A stretch of 64,000 nt of DNA, from the NCBI RefSeq assembly GCF_042686025.1, contig NZ_JBHUOZ010000002.1, positions 186,001 to 250,000 on the forward strand, given 5' to 3'. The position numbers and the translations under genes are program-made. Shown here piece after piece: positions 43,132 to 53,162 of the stretch. This DNA comes from Terrimonas rubra (GTDB taxonomy: Bacteria; Bacteroidota; Bacteroidia; Chitinophagales; Chitinophagaceae). Below the pieces are notes generated by a model, which made no database searches, was not told the origin of the DNA, and saw only the letters and a list, made by a program, of their open reading frames with translations. Position 1 is the stretch's first letter. Each line of letters starts with the position of its first letter.

Positions 43132-44553
43132 TTAGTACCCATCATTCTGTGGCATGGGGTTGGTTTGTAATTCCGCAAAAGGAATAGGCCAGGCCCAGAA
43201 CCTGTCATTTGCAGGAAGTTCATCACCGCTGTTTCTTTCAATCACACGGTCAGTTCTTTTCAGGTCAAACCACCTGTGACCTTCTCCTAAAAGCTCTTTT
43301 CTTCTTTCCAGGGCGATGGCATTAATTAAAGCCTGTCCTACTTCTACACCCGGAACATAGTTCCTGATCCGGCTAGCTCTTAAGGTGTTCAGATCAAGCA
43401 ATGCGTTCACCGCATCGGTACCGGTATTTCTCCTGGCAGCAGCTTCTGCCCTTATCAGGTACATCTCTGATGTTCTCAACACTTTCCAGTTAACATTACC
43501 ATCGTTCAAACCTGTACGGCCCCTGAATTTATACAATACTTCTCTTGATACACCTCTTCTATCCACCGGCTGGATAAAGGCGTTAAGCCTGATATCACTG
43601 GTGCTGTAAGTAGCTCTCAGCAGGGGATCTACCCTGAATGAACTCCTGTTACCGCTTGGGAAGAAAATATTGGAACCCGGTGCACCCTGGCCCGCATCAA
43701 AATTAACCGTCCAGATCAATTCAATACTTGACTGATCAGTCCATATATTTCTATAGGCGGTACTGTCCGCAAGTCTTGCCAGCGGTATAGCGTTAATTAC
43801 ATCCGTAGCGTAATCAATGGCATTATCAAAGTCCTCCTGGTATAAGGAAATACGGGCAGCTATAGCTCTTGCCGCATTTAAATCAATATTACTCTTCCTT
43901 GTTGACGTGTTGATAGCCTGGTCAACATCTGCCAGCAGGTCCATCGCAGCGTTTAAGTCGGTCCATATTTTAGTTAAACTGGCACCAACGGTTAACCTGG
44001 TGGGTAAGGTAAACTTGTCAGTATCCTCTTTATAAGGAATGCCTTTACCTGTACCACCTTCGTCAAAATTCTCACCCCAGTATCTTAATACGTCAAAGTG
44101 TACATAAGCCCTTAACGCCAACGCCTGGCCTTTTAACCGGTTGGCTCTTTCGGGATCAGCGGCGCCAAATTTATCAACGTTATTGATAACAAAGTTGGCT
44201 TGTACAATAACGTTATAAGCCGCTTTCCAGATATTTTCAATATTTGATTCATCTGAAGCCGCTCCCCAATAGGTTAAAAGCACCAGGGCGCCCAGTGATT
44301 CACCGGTTTCTTCAAAATTATCGCCGATAATATCCGGCAGGGTAGAATAACCGGAAGAAGAGTTAAGATTACCATAATAATCAACATTTCTCAACTTAGC
44401 GTAAACACCACCCAGGATACGCTCAACATCGTCAAGATTTTGAATATTCTCCTCGTCAAAACTAAACGGAGGCTTAGTGTCTAATTGCTTTTTACATGAT
44501 GTGGCAAATAAAGCAATCAACAAAACTGATGATATATATTTATATAGTTTCAT
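43132..44553 (-). CDS. SusD/RagB-family nutrient-binding lipoprotein
   Basis: The protein has 473 residues. The lipobox cysteine is C20 in ALFATSCKKQLDTKPPFSF. SusD features are visible: DDVERILGGVYAKLRNV, NIWKAAYNVIVQANFVINNV, RLKGQALALRAYVHFDVLRYWGEN and the C-terminal RAEAAARRNTGTDAVNALLD, ERRKELLGEGHRWFDLKRTD. It pairs with the SusC at 44574, whose stop lies 20 bases upstream in the direction of transcription. No enzyme or regulator is linked, so the nutrient is unknown. Confidence 0.94.
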   Translation of the reverse strand: MKLYKYISSVLLIALFATSCKKQLDTKPPFSFDEENIQNLDDVERILGGVYAKLRNVDYYGNLNSSSGYSTLPDIIGDNFEETGESLGALVLLTYWGAASDESNIENIWKAAYNVIVQANFVINNVDKFGAADPERANRLKGQALALRAYVHFDVLRYWGENFDEGGTGKGIPYKEDTDKFTLPTRLTVGASLTKIWTDLNAAMDLLADVDQAINTSTRKSNIDLNAARAIAARISLYQEDFDNAIDYATDVINAIPLARLADSTAYRNIWTDQSSIELIWTVNFDAGQGAPGSNIFFPSGNRSSFRVDPLLRATYSTSDIRLNAFIQPVDRRGVSREVLYKFRGRTGLNDGNVNWKVLRTSEMYLIRAEAAARRNTGTDAVNALLDLNTLRASRIRNYVPGVEVGQALINAIALERRKELLGEGHRWFDLKRTDRVIERNSGDELPANDRFWAWPIPFAELQTNPMPQNDGY

Positions 44554-44573
44554 AGTTATTTTTTTTCTTGTAA

Positions 44574-47510
44574 TTAGAATCCGATATTAACACCAAAAGT
44601 AAATTGCTTCAAAGCAGGGTATTGCGCACCATTTAATATACCTGTCGAGATCTCCGGATCGTAGCCTGTATAATCGGTTACCGTAAGCAGGTTTATACCC
44701 TGGATAAAAATTCTGGTTGAAGACATTCCGGCTTTTCCCAGTATGCTCTTAGGCAAGCTGTAAGATAATGTCACATTTCTAAGACGAAGAAAATCTCCTT
44801 TTTCTATAAACCTGTCGGTTTCAGGAATAAATGTATTGTTTGGATCAGGGATATCAGTAATATCGCCAACATTTCTCCATTCTCTGGCCATATTCACACT
44901 GATATTATCATACAGGTAAGCAGGGTTCTCAAGGTTTACCCTGTCATTATTATAGATATAGTTACCCATGGCATAAGTCAGTAATGCAGATAACTCCAAT
45001 CCTTTGTACCGGAAGCTGGTAGTAACACCACCAAAATAAGGAGCATCTGAAGTTCCGATCACCACTTTATTGGCCGGGTCATAATTGGCTGAAGTTGATT
45101 TGTCCAGGTTGTAGTACAACTGCTCACCGGTCTGAGGATCCACACCTGCAGCACGAACCAGGTAGAAGGAGTTAATAGGTTTTCCTACTTTTGTAATACC
45201 CATTCCGTCTACCTGCTCATTTTTACCGTCATATAATTCTTTTACACGGTTTCTGTTATAGGTAAAGTTTACACCCAGGTCCCATTCAAAATCACGGCTC
45301 TTAACAATGGTTCCGTTTAAGCCTACCTCAATACCCGAGTTTTGTAATTTACCCAGGTTGTAGTTGATGGCATTTACACCACTGGTTAATGATAAAGTAC
45401 GGTCTATGAACAGGTCAACCGTATTATTATTATAGTACTCAACACTACCGGTTAACCGCCTGTTGAACAATTCAAAGTCAATACCGGTATTGAACATTCT
45501 TTTGGTTTCCCAACGCAGATCATTATTACCATACTGTATATAGTTATAATAAGAAGAGCCTGCATAAGTTGTTCTTCCAAATAAAGAACGGTTGCCAAAG
45601 TCGGCAATTCCTTCCTGGTTACCTACGGTACCATAACTTATTTTATAACGCAAAGTATTGATCCAGGCTGCATCCTGCAGAAAGTCTTCAGAAGATACTA
45701 ACCAGCTGGCACCCACTGAACCAAAGTTTGCATAACGGTTCTCGCTACCAAACCTGGAAGAACCGTCTCTTCTTGCATTCAGGTTCAGGTAGTATTTGCC
45801 TTTATAACCATAGTTCACATCGGCAAAAATAGAAGACAAAGCATTTAATGTACCGTTACCTACAACGGTTGGGATATAACCGTTTGTTGCATTACCCGGG
45901 GTAATGGCAAACTCGTTGTTATAAGGTAAGGTAAGGCCATAACCTGTAAAGCCAAAGCTCCGGATATTTTGTTTTACAAACTCCTGGAATAAACCCACAG
46001 TTAATTCGTGATCACTGTTGATTTTTGTGGTATATGATAAAGAGGTTGTTCCGGTATAACGGAAACTGTTTCTTGAGCTCCTGTTCAGGCTACCATTATT
46101 ACCCTGAGAAATAGAACCCTGGTATGTTTGCGGTGCTAAATACACATCACCTTCGTCCTGTGTAAAATCAGCACCCCAGTTTGTACGTAAAGCCAACCCT
46201 TTTAAGAAAGGGAAGTTATACTGAACAAAGAAGTTTCCGATTCCTTTGATCTGGTAAAAATTCCTTTTGTTCTGCTCAATTTCCTGTAATGGATTAGGCT
46301 GACCCGAAACGATAGCAGTATAATTACCATCTGCATCAAACGGCGTTTCGTAAGGATTTGCCCAACGGATAGCATTCAGCGGACTACCAATAAAGGCGTC
46401 ATTTTCCTGGGTATTGTTAAATATTGAATAACCTACCTGGGTGTTTAAGCCGAAGGTCAGGTTTTTAGTGCCGCTTTCAATATTAAACCTGGCCGTATAC
46501 CTTTTAAGCCTGGTTTCTTTTACGGTTCCGGTCTGGTCAAAGTATGAACCCGAAACATAATATTTTGTATTTTCTTTACCACCGCTTGCGCTTAACTGGT
46601 GGCTATTGGTTTGGCCGGTGTGAAATAACACATCCTGCCAGTTAGTATTGATTTTTGATAAGGCATCTATCTCAGCAGGAGTCCATCCATAAGGATTACC
46701 ACCATAAGGGTTAGGTGAGTTTACCTCATAATCCAGTTTTTGTGCGCTGTTCATTACTTTTAACTTCGGCGTAGGGAATTTTGAAATACCATACTGACCA
46801 TCATAGTTAAACGCAATTTTACCGGCTTGTCCTTTTTTGGTAGTGATCACCAGTACACCATTAGCACCCCTTGAGCCATAAATGGCTGTGGCAGACGCGT
46901 CTTTTAAAACGCTGATGTTGGCAAAGTCACCGGGGTTTAAAGTAGAAAAGTCGCTGGCATTTATCTGGATACCATCTACTATATATAATGGCGTATTTGA
47001 TCCTAAAATAGAACCTTTACCACGGATCTGTACTGAAGCTGCAGCACCAGGCTGGCCACTCGGAGCCGTAACAGAAAGTCCCGGAGCCATACCCTGTAAG
47101 GCCTGGTCAAAAGAACCCAGTGTTACGTTCTCAATTTTGTCAGCGGTGATGACAGTAGAAGAGCCTGCCGATTTTTTCTTGATCTGTGTAGTATAACCAG
47201 TTACCACTATCTCCTCCAGGCTGCTCACTTCTGTCTGTAAGGTTACATTTAAGCTGGTGCCGGTGGCGGCAGACTCAAAGGTTTTATAACCTGATATAGA
47301 GAAAACCAGGGTTTTGCCATTAGGCAGGCTAATTGTATAATCGCCTGAGTCGTTGGTAGTTGTACCTGTAGAAGTTCCTTTTACAACAACCGATACACCG
47401 GAGAGGGGATCTCCTTTTTCATCAGTAACTTTTCCTGCAACCGTTCTTTGTGCAAACAATGTCCCTGTAACAGACAGGAACAAAGTTAGCAACACTAACA
47501 TTTGTCTCAT
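44574..47510 (-). CDS. SusC/RagA-family TonB-linked outer-membrane protein
   Basis: The protein has 978 residues: signal peptide 1-20 (LSVTGTLFA before QRTVAG), CarboxypepD_reg-like domain about 22-100, and a plug with FDQALQGMAPGLSVTAPSGQ and VLKDASATAIYGSRGANGVL. The barrel ends in TFGVNIGF. It is related to but clearly distinct from the SusC at 39883 in the same direction. Base composition is close to that of the general surroundings. A possible promoter on the minus strand has -7 TAATATTG at 47565-47558, but the -33 spacing is not ideal. It forms an operon with the following SusD. Confidence 0.95.
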   Translation of the reverse strand: MRQMLVLLTLFLSVTGTLFAQRTVAGKVTDEKGDPLSGVSVVVKGTSTGTTTNDSGDYTISLPNGKTLVFSISGYKTFESAATGTSLNVTLQTEVSSLEEIVVTGYTTQIKKKSAGSSTVITADKIENVTLGSFDQALQGMAPGLSVTAPSGQPGAAASVQIRGKGSILGSNTPLYIVDGIQINASDFSTLNPGDFANISVLKDASATAIYGSRGANGVLVITTKKGQAGKIAFNYDGQYGISKFPTPKLKVMNSAQKLDYEVNSPNPYGGNPYGWTPAEIDALSKINTNWQDVLFHTGQTNSHQLSASGGKENTKYYVSGSYFDQTGTVKETRLKRYTARFNIESGTKNLTFGLNTQVGYSIFNNTQENDAFIGSPLNAIRWANPYETPFDADGNYTAIVSGQPNPLQEIEQNKRNFYQIKGIGNFFVQYNFPFLKGLALRTNWGADFTQDEGDVYLAPQTYQGSISQGNNGSLNRSSRNSFRYTGTTSLSYTTKINSDHELTVGLFQEFVKQNIRSFGFTGYGLTLPYNNEFAITPGNATNGYIPTVVGNGTLNALSSIFADVNYGYKGKYYLNLNARRDGSSRFGSENRYANFGSVGASWLVSSEDFLQDAAWINTLRYKISYGTVGNQEGIADFGNRSLFGRTTYAGSSYYNYIQYGNNDLRWETKRMFNTGIDFELFNRRLTGSVEYYNNNTVDLFIDRTLSLTSGVNAINYNLGKLQNSGIEVGLNGTIVKSRDFEWDLGVNFTYNRNRVKELYDGKNEQVDGMGITKVGKPINSFYLVRAAGVDPQTGEQLYYNLDKSTSANYDPANKVVIGTSDAPYFGGVTTSFRYKGLELSALLTYAMGNYIYNNDRVNLENPAYLYDNISVNMAREWRNVGDITDIPDPNNTFIPETDRFIEKGDFLRLRNVTLSYSLPKSILGKAGMSSTRIFIQGINLLTVTDYTGYDPEISTGILNGAQYPALKQFTFGVNIGF

Positions 47511-47629
47511 ATTGGGTATTTTAAAATTTAATTTTCCACGGAATTAAAAAAAGACTACAATATTAAGTCATTCTTTTTAAACAACTTAACAATAATTTGT
47601 ATAAATTTTAAGGAAAAGACAACAGTTCA

Positions 47630-50119
47630 TTAAGAACTGCTGCTTTGTTTATCCTTTTTCTTCCTGTTTACGGTAATTAATAAGGCGGGTAATAAAACCA
47701 GGTTGGTAAAAGTGGCCACTACCAGGGTTAAAGAAGTAAGCCAGCCCAAGGCAAAAGTGCCACCAAAGCCGCTGAAACAGAAAATAACAAACCCCGCTAT
47801 GAGTACCATAGAAGTATATATTATACTTATTCCTGTACTGTGAATGGTTTCTATCACTGTTTCACGGACATTATTGGCCTGGCGCGGAAGTTCCTGCTTG
47901 TAATTGACCAGGAAACGAATGGTAATATCGATGGCAATACCCAGCGCCACACTAAATACCAGTACGGTAGATGGCTTTAAAGGTACGCCCGACCAACCCA
48001 TTACCCCGGCCGTGATAATTAAAGGGATTACATTGGGGATCAGCGAACATATTAAAATTCTTACTGATTTGAATAGGTAGAGCATACAAAGCGAGATCAA
48101 CAGGAAAGCATAAAAAATACTCTCCTTCAGGCCATTAATGATGAACTTACTACCCTCCAGGAAGGTAATACTGGTGCCTGTTAATTGTATATCGGCCTTT
48201 TTGGCCAGTTTCGTGGAATCAACCTGTTTGGCCAGTTCTGCAGCCGGTAACACTTTTTTCAGGCTGTCCACTTCTCTGGCATAATTGATACTGTCCTCGT
48301 TAAATAATACCTCGGCCTTATTCCTGATCTTATCTAAAATTTTAGGGAGTTCAATAGTGCCCACATCGGCCATATTTACACTGATACGGGCCTGCTGCTT
48401 GGTGCTGTCCATAAAGCTGGACAGTATTTTGGTAAATGCACCGCCGGTATTAACGGCACCCGAATCGGGACGCATATTTAAGTATTGTACCAGGCCGGGT
48501 AACATAAAGTCGGAGGGCATGGAGTAGTTACTGCTATCACCATCGAAGAAAGCCTGCTTGGCAAATTTTAACCCTTCAATGATACTTAAAGGCCTTGCCA
48601 TCTCCGGCATGGAGGCAATATACCCCGACAGTTCATCCATTTTGGTAAGGTTGCCAATGTTGCGGACTGCTCCTTGTTTTTTACGGGTATCCACCACAAT
48701 TTCCAGCGGCATAATACCCCGGAAGTTCTTTTCAAAGAATTTAAGGTCAGTATATACTTTATCGGACTTGGGTATATCATCTACCATATACCCCACACTT
48801 TTTAATTTGAATATACCTATTACAGAAGCTGCCAATAAAACAGCTGTTACGCCATAGATCAGCCTGCGGTGGTTTAAGCACCATCTTTCCAGCCTGTCCA
48901 GCCAGCGGTTCAACCGTTTATTATCCAGGTAACGGGTATGGCGTTTTTTAGGCACGGGTAAAAAGCTCAGTACGCCGGGGATGAGCACCAGCGAAATAAA
49001 GAATAACAACATGATGTTGATACCAGCAATTACCCCGAACTCACTTAATATTTCGCTGGCGGTAAAGCCGAACACCGCAAAACCAATGGCTGCTGCCAGG
49101 TTACAGAATAAGGTAACCACACCCATGCGGCCTACCATATTTACCAGCGCCTCTTTCTTTAATTCCTGCAAGGCCTTTTTATCAGTTGGCAATACGCCAC
49201 CCAGTCTTTTCACCGTATCCTGCCAGCTGCTGTGGTATTTATTTAAAAAGTAAATACAGTTGGGGATGCCTATTACCACGATCAATGGCGGAATAAGGGC
49301 CGTTAATAAAGTAATATCGTATTTAAATAAGTACATGGTGCCTACACAGAACAGTACACCAATAATTACCACGCTGATAGATAGTATAGTGGCCGATATG
49401 GAACGGAAGAAGATCAATAATATCAGCGCCGATAAGACCACCGATGCCAGTAAGAACAGTTGCATTTCCTTGGCAATACGGGTTGACATTTCGGTACGGA
49501 TGAAAGGCAGCCCGCTGAGGTGCAGGGTTTCGTTTTGTTCGGCAGCAAAGGTTTCGGCAAGCCCCCGGATGGTAGACGTAATTTCATTACGTTTGGGGGA
49601 GTTCATAATGCCGTCGTTGATCCGGATGCCCATGAGGAAGGCTTTGGTATCGGGATTATACAACAGTCCTTTATAAAAGGGTAAGGACAAAAACACGGAA
49701 GAAGCACTATCCAATTCCGACTGGGTCCATGTTTTTTGAGTAAACACCTTCACCGCTTTCAGCTTTTCCGTGGCGGTATCTTTCAATAAACCAAAAGCGT
49801 CGGGAATACTGATGACACTTTCAACACCGGTTATTTTTTTAAGCGTATCATTCAGATGAGCGTAACCGTTAAAAAACTTTTCGGTAAACAGTTTGTCTGT
49901 TTGCAGGCCGATAACATAGAGATTACCGTCGCCGCCGAATTTTTTGCGGAATTCCTGGAAAGTTACATTGGTGGGGTGCTGGGGAGGGATAGCGCGGGAG
50001 AATTCGTAACTCATTTTTACGTTCTTGCCCCAATACGCCATTAAAAATGTACTAACAGCTAATAAAATAAGTAACGGAATACGGTATTGTAAAACAAACT
50101 TGCCCAGCTTACGCCACAT
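47630..50119 (-). CDS. RND/MMPL-family exporter (patched-like)
   Basis: This 829-residue protein has two repeated halves, each with one N-terminal helix, a large periplasmic loop and a five-helix bundle. Visible are an N-terminal helix (about 12-30), helices at 220-400 (ISATILSISVVIIGVLFCVG, LTALIPPLIVVIGIPNCIYF) and at 660-815 (FAFLLISLCMLYLF-like, VLVFSVALGIAIDITIRFLV, with the charged D-I-T-I-R-F segment). It ends with a Lys/Ser-rich tail. MMPL/HpnN-like exporters move lipids or hopanoids across the inner membrane. No membrane-fusion or outer-membrane partner is adjacent. It is a single minus-strand gene. Confidence 0.9.
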   Translation of the reverse strand: MWRKLGKFVLQYRIPLLILLAVSTFLMAYWGKNVKMSYEFSRAIPPQHPTNVTFQEFRKKFGGDGNLYVIGLQTDKLFTEKFFNGYAHLNDTLKKITGVESVISIPDAFGLLKDTATEKLKAVKVFTQKTWTQSELDSASSVFLSLPFYKGLLYNPDTKAFLMGIRINDGIMNSPKRNEITSTIRGLAETFAAEQNETLHLSGLPFIRTEMSTRIAKEMQLFLLASVVLSALILLIFFRSISATILSISVVIIGVLFCVGTMYLFKYDITLLTALIPPLIVVIGIPNCIYFLNKYHSSWQDTVKRLGGVLPTDKKALQELKKEALVNMVGRMGVVTLFCNLAAAIGFAVFGFTASEILSEFGVIAGINIMLLFFISLVLIPGVLSFLPVPKKRHTRYLDNKRLNRWLDRLERWCLNHRRLIYGVTAVLLAASVIGIFKLKSVGYMVDDIPKSDKVYTDLKFFEKNFRGIMPLEIVVDTRKKQGAVRNIGNLTKMDELSGYIASMPEMARPLSIIEGLKFAKQAFFDGDSSNYSMPSDFMLPGLVQYLNMRPDSGAVNTGGAFTKILSSFMDSTKQQARISVNMADVGTIELPKILDKIRNKAEVLFNEDSINYAREVDSLKKVLPAAELAKQVDSTKLAKKADIQLTGTSITFLEGSKFIINGLKESIFYAFLLISLCMLYLFKSVRILICSLIPNVIPLIITAGVMGWSGVPLKPSTVLVFSVALGIAIDITIRFLVNYKQELPRQANNVRETVIETIHSTGISIIYTSMVLIAGFVIFCFSGFGGTFALGWLTSLTLVVATFTNLVLLPALLITVNRKKKDKQSSSS

Positions 50120-50457
50120 GCTTATGTAAATTTTAATAAATGTGTGATCCTATAAAAGGGTTACAAAGAAAAGCAAAAAAGCTAAAGTTCACCTAATTAA
50201 TAGACAAATAACTGACTATAAACGACTTAACCCCATATCGCCTTTTACAAGTAAATATTTTTTATAACATGTAAATGATCAACCCGATTGTACATCATTA
50301 TATTATTGTCCTCACTGGTGCTGTCCAATAACAATGCCCGGTTTTAATGAACGCGTACATCTTTTTGACAACCTGCTTTTATCCCACTGTTTGACGCCTA
50401 TTATTAAAAAATCTTTGCTATTTAAGTTTTACTTTCGCGAAATTAAACGGCAGGTAT
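50120..50457. other. Divergent intergenic region without further features
   Basis: These 338 bases separate the divergent MMPL exporter and asparaginase genes. They are AT-rich and should hold both promoters. A TACTTTCG box near 50430 is a possible -7 element for the asparaginase gene, but no well-spaced -33 TTG was found. No repeat, hairpin or ORF stands out. Confidence 0.5.
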
Positions 50458-50961
50458 ATGGCAATACGTATTTTTATTACAGGCGGTACATTTGATAAAG
50501 AGTATAATGAGCTGAACGGACAGCTGTTTTTCAAGGATTCGCACCTGCATGACCTGCTGGAAATGGGACGCAGCCGTTTATCGGTGGAAATAAGGACCCT
50601 GATGATGGTGGACAGCCTGGAGATGACCGATGCCGACCGGGAGCTGATCCTGCACCAATGCCAGACCTGTGAAGAAGATAAGATCGTTATTACCCATGGT
50701 ACCGATACCATGTCGGTTACCGCTGCCATGCTGGCCGATAAAGTACCGGGCAAGACCATTATTTTAACCGGCGCCATGATACCTATTAAGTTTGGTAGTT
50801 CTGACGGATTATTTAACCTGGGCAGCGCATTAGCCTTTGCCCAATCCTTACCGGCAGGCGTATATGTAGCCATGAACGGCCGTTATTTTGACTGGGATAA
50901 TGTGCGTAAAAACAGGCAGACCGGTGTTTTTGAAGAAACCAAAACTGCAGGGACTAAATAA
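50458..50961 (+). CDS. Single-domain asparaginase-family protein
   Basis: This 167-residue protein corresponds only to the N-terminal domain of L-asparaginase. The first catalytic threonine is T11 in ITGGTFDKEYN, and the second T82-D83 pair lies in THGTDTMSVTAA. GKTIILTGAMIPIKFGSSDG follows. Full asparaginases have about 330 residues with a second domain that completes the active site. The gene ends naturally, and one-domain versions occur in several Bacteroidota and proteobacteria, so it is not an obvious fragment. Activity is uncertain. Confidence 0.85.
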   Translation: MAIRIFITGGTFDKEYNELNGQLFFKDSHLHDLLEMGRSRLSVEIRTLMMVDSLEMTDADRELILHQCQTCEEDKIVITHGTDTMSVTAAMLADKVPGKTIILTGAMIPIKFGSSDGLFNLGSALAFAQSLPAGVYVAMNGRYFDWDNVRKNRQTGVFEETKTAGTK

Positions 50962-51071
50962 TACCAACGATTCCTCTTACATTTTTTACGCATCATCGTG
51001 CTATTGAAAGGGTGTGTTTAAGTTATCATTTTTGCTATTCAAACTTATCAGCAAAATTTAATTTAAATACA

Positions 51072-51752
51072 ATGAAAACGTTTAAGTCCTTAACCCTTAT
51101 CTGTATTGCTTTTTTTACATTATTAACCAGTTGTAAAAAAGATAAAAAGCAGCCCAATTGTAAAATTATTACCGTTAACATGGGTGCTCAAAATTTTGTA
51201 ATTAATTACGATGAGCAAAACAGAATTGCCAGTGTAGTTAGCGGCAGCACAACAAGAACTTATGTTTATACCGGATCTACCATTACTATAACTGAAACAA
51301 ACGGGGGTAGCTTTTCTAAAAGAAAAATAGTTACTGTTGGTGCTAATAATATGCCTGTTAATTTACGGGAAGAACAAAATACTGCCGGCACGCTTTGGAT
51401 GAACTCCGCCTTTGAATATAATGGCACAGAACTTTCACGATTAACCCAAACAGGAAGTGGGGGCACTGCTCCTGCTGTTGTAACCTATACCTGGGCAAAT
51501 GGTAATCCTGTTTCCGCTTCTTCCGGATCTACAACCAACGTTATTGCTGTTGATGCATCTAAACCTGCACAGGCAGGTGACTTTAGTTGGTTTTCAGCAT
51601 TTTATCATGAGTGGATTACTGTTTTAAAACCCAAAAATCTTATAACATCAATTGCCGGAAGTACGTTTACCTATACTTTTGATAGCGATAATAAAATAAG
51701 CAGCCTGATTTCGGGTGGCACTACAGTTAGTTACAACTATACCTGCAACTAA
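51072..51752 (+). CDS. Lipoprotein with YD-repeat-like beta strands, unknown function
   Basis: The protein has 226 residues from the ATG at 51072; an open frame from 51012 lacks a signal peptide. The lipobox cysteine is C21 in FTLLTSCKKDKK. The rest is Ser/Thr/Asn-rich with strand-turn motifs such as ITVNMGAQNFVINYDEQNRI, TFTYTFDSDNKISSLISGGT and VSYNYTCN, similar to YD/RHS-like or DUF4595-type surface lipoproteins. Codon use is more AT-rich than in the neighbours. It is a single gene with its own terminator. Confidence 0.7.
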   Translation: MKTFKSLTLICIAFFTLLTSCKKDKKQPNCKIITVNMGAQNFVINYDEQNRIASVVSGSTTRTYVYTGSTITITETNGGSFSKRKIVTVGANNMPVNLREEQNTAGTLWMNSAFEYNGTELSRLTQTGSGGTAPAVVTYTWANGNPVSASSGSTTNVIAVDASKPAQAGDFSWFSAFYHEWITVLKPKNLITSIAGSTFTYTFDSDNKISSLISGGTTVSYNYTCN

Positions 51753-51771
51753 AAAACTATAACCGCTGATT

Positions 51772-51803
51772 AAACCGCCTGCATTACAGGCGGTTTTTTA
51801 TTT
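51772..51803 (+). terminator. Terminator after the lipoprotein gene
   Basis: AACCGCCTG (51773-51781) and CAGGCGGTT (51787-51795) form a perfect stem followed by TTTTTATTTT. Confidence 0.85.
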
Positions 51804-51814
51804 TATAGTAACAC

Positions 51815-51975
51815 TTAGTTGCAGGCGTAAGCAAGCGTGAGGGATATGGAGGGCGGCGACGCAGGAGCCGGTGCGCAGTGCAACGCAGCACGGGAGCGGA
51901 GCGAACCCCGCAATAGCCCGGCCCCGCATGAATGCACCAGGCGAGGAACGAGCGCCTGTAATGTAAAACGGGGAC
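51815..51975. other. GC-rich structured intergenic element, different type
   Basis: Between two terminators lies a G- and C-rich block: GTGAGGGATATGGAGGGCGG near 51837, GTGCGCAGTGCAACGCAGCAC (51870-51890) as a hairpin, then AATAGCCCGGCCCCGC. Its ends GCAGGCG and CGCCTGT (about 51822 and 51953) are inverted. I recall AGGGAT..GGAG ... AATAGCCCG blocks in other Chitinophagaceae intergenic regions. It could be a structured RNA or a mobile repeat. Confidence 0.45.
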
Positions 51976-51983
51976 ACGCCCTA

Positions 51984-52019
51984 TAAAAAAAGAGCAACCG
52001 GTAAAGGCTGCTCTTTTAT
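51984..52019 (-). terminator. Terminator after the ompA-like gene
   Basis: On the minus strand AGAGCA and TGCTCT arms (52015-52009 and 51996-51991) with partial inner pairing are followed by seven T. It closes the minus-strand OmpA transcript. Confidence 0.75.
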
Positions 52020-52037
52020 AGTTGAATGTTTTATTTA

Positions 52038-52907
52038 TTACTTACCGGGTTCTAATAGTTTAAAGAACTGGTCTAACTGCGGTAAAATAACAATACGGGT
52101 ACGGCGGTTAGCAGCACGTCCTTCCGGAGTGTCGTTATTGGAAACCGGGTTGAATTCGCCACGACCTGCAGCAGCCATTTTAGCCGGGTTTAAACCATAT
52201 TGTTTTTGCAGGATACGTACCACCGATGTAGCACGTTTAACACTCAGATCCCAGTTGTCCAGTACCAAACCGGCGCCTTTGTATTCCACGTTATCGGTAT
52301 GCCCCTCTACCATGAATTCGATATCGGGCTGGTTTTTTAATACCATGGCCACTTTACCCAATACATCGCGGGCCTCAGGTGTTACATCGAATTTAGCGGT
52401 TTTAAATAACAGTTTGTCCGAGATATCGATGTACACAACACCTTTATCTACCTTAATATTGATATCCTTGTCGTCCAGGTTACCAATAGCGCCTTTCAGG
52501 TTCATTACCAGGGCCATGTTTAAGGAGTCTTTACGGGCTATTTGTTGTTGTAAGGTCTGGATATAGTTGTCTTTAGCACCAATGTTTTCCATTGATTTTT
52601 TGATGCTTTCGGCCTGTGCGGAAGAAATTACGGACAGGTCTTCCAGTTGTTTTAAGGCCTGGGTATTGTTTTGCTTTAAGAAATCAATTTGTTTGTTCAG
52701 GTTGGCAATATCGCTTTCGAGCAGACCTTTTTGACGGGCCAGTTCAGCTTTTTCCGTGTTACAGTTGTCTAAATTACCCTGTAAAGTAGTGTAGCGGGTT
52801 TCGAGAGCCGCATATTCACTTTGGGATTTTTTAAATTTTTTACTACTAACGCAGGATGGCGCCATTACTACTACTGAGGCCAGGCCTAGTAAAACTGTGA
52901 GCTTCAT
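52038..52907 (-). CDS. OmpA-family peptidoglycan-binding lipoprotein
   Basis: The protein has 289 residues. The lipobox cysteine is C19 in VVVMAPSCVSSKK. A long coiled coil covers about 28-140 (FKKSQSEYAALETRYTTLQG, LLESDIANLNKQIDFLKQNN). The C-terminal OmpA domain (about 160-280) has EFMVEGHTDNVEY, NWDLSVKRATSVVRILQ and RGEFNPVSNNDTPEGRAANR-like peptidoglycan-binding residues. It should tether the outer membrane to peptidoglycan. It is alone on the minus strand. Confidence 0.93.
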   Translation of the reverse strand: MKLTVLLGLASVVVMAPSCVSSKKFKKSQSEYAALETRYTTLQGNLDNCNTEKAELARQKGLLESDIANLNKQIDFLKQNNTQALKQLEDLSVISSAQAESIKKSMENIGAKDNYIQTLQQQIARKDSLNMALVMNLKGAIGNLDDKDINIKVDKGVVYIDISDKLLFKTAKFDVTPEARDVLGKVAMVLKNQPDIEFMVEGHTDNVEYKGAGLVLDNWDLSVKRATSVVRILQKQYGLNPAKMAAAGRGEFNPVSNNDTPEGRAANRRTRIVILPQLDQFFKLLEPGK

Positions 52908-53162
52908 ACATGATTCTTTTTAGTTCAAAAAAATATGGGTGGTAGTGTTTTCCCATGTCAGCACCGAAAGCGCTAAAGGTATACATCACTTTAATTAGAA
53001 CCACCTCATATATTGTTAATTTTAAAAAATAGCTAACCCGTTGATTTTGATAGCTATAAATACAGGCTATGCAACAAGCGTTCCATTTTAAAGTTTAAAG
53101 GGAAAAGATTGGCTCATTTTGCCAAAAAAGAGGCAACTTTGTCCGCTTTTCAACAAGTTTTT

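Noticed and set aside
37652..47510. Complete polysaccharide utilisation locus
   Set aside because: Two SusC/SusD pairs are present, but no glycosidase, lyase, sulfatase or hybrid sensor is linked; the GH88 gene at 57479 is separated by unrelated genes.
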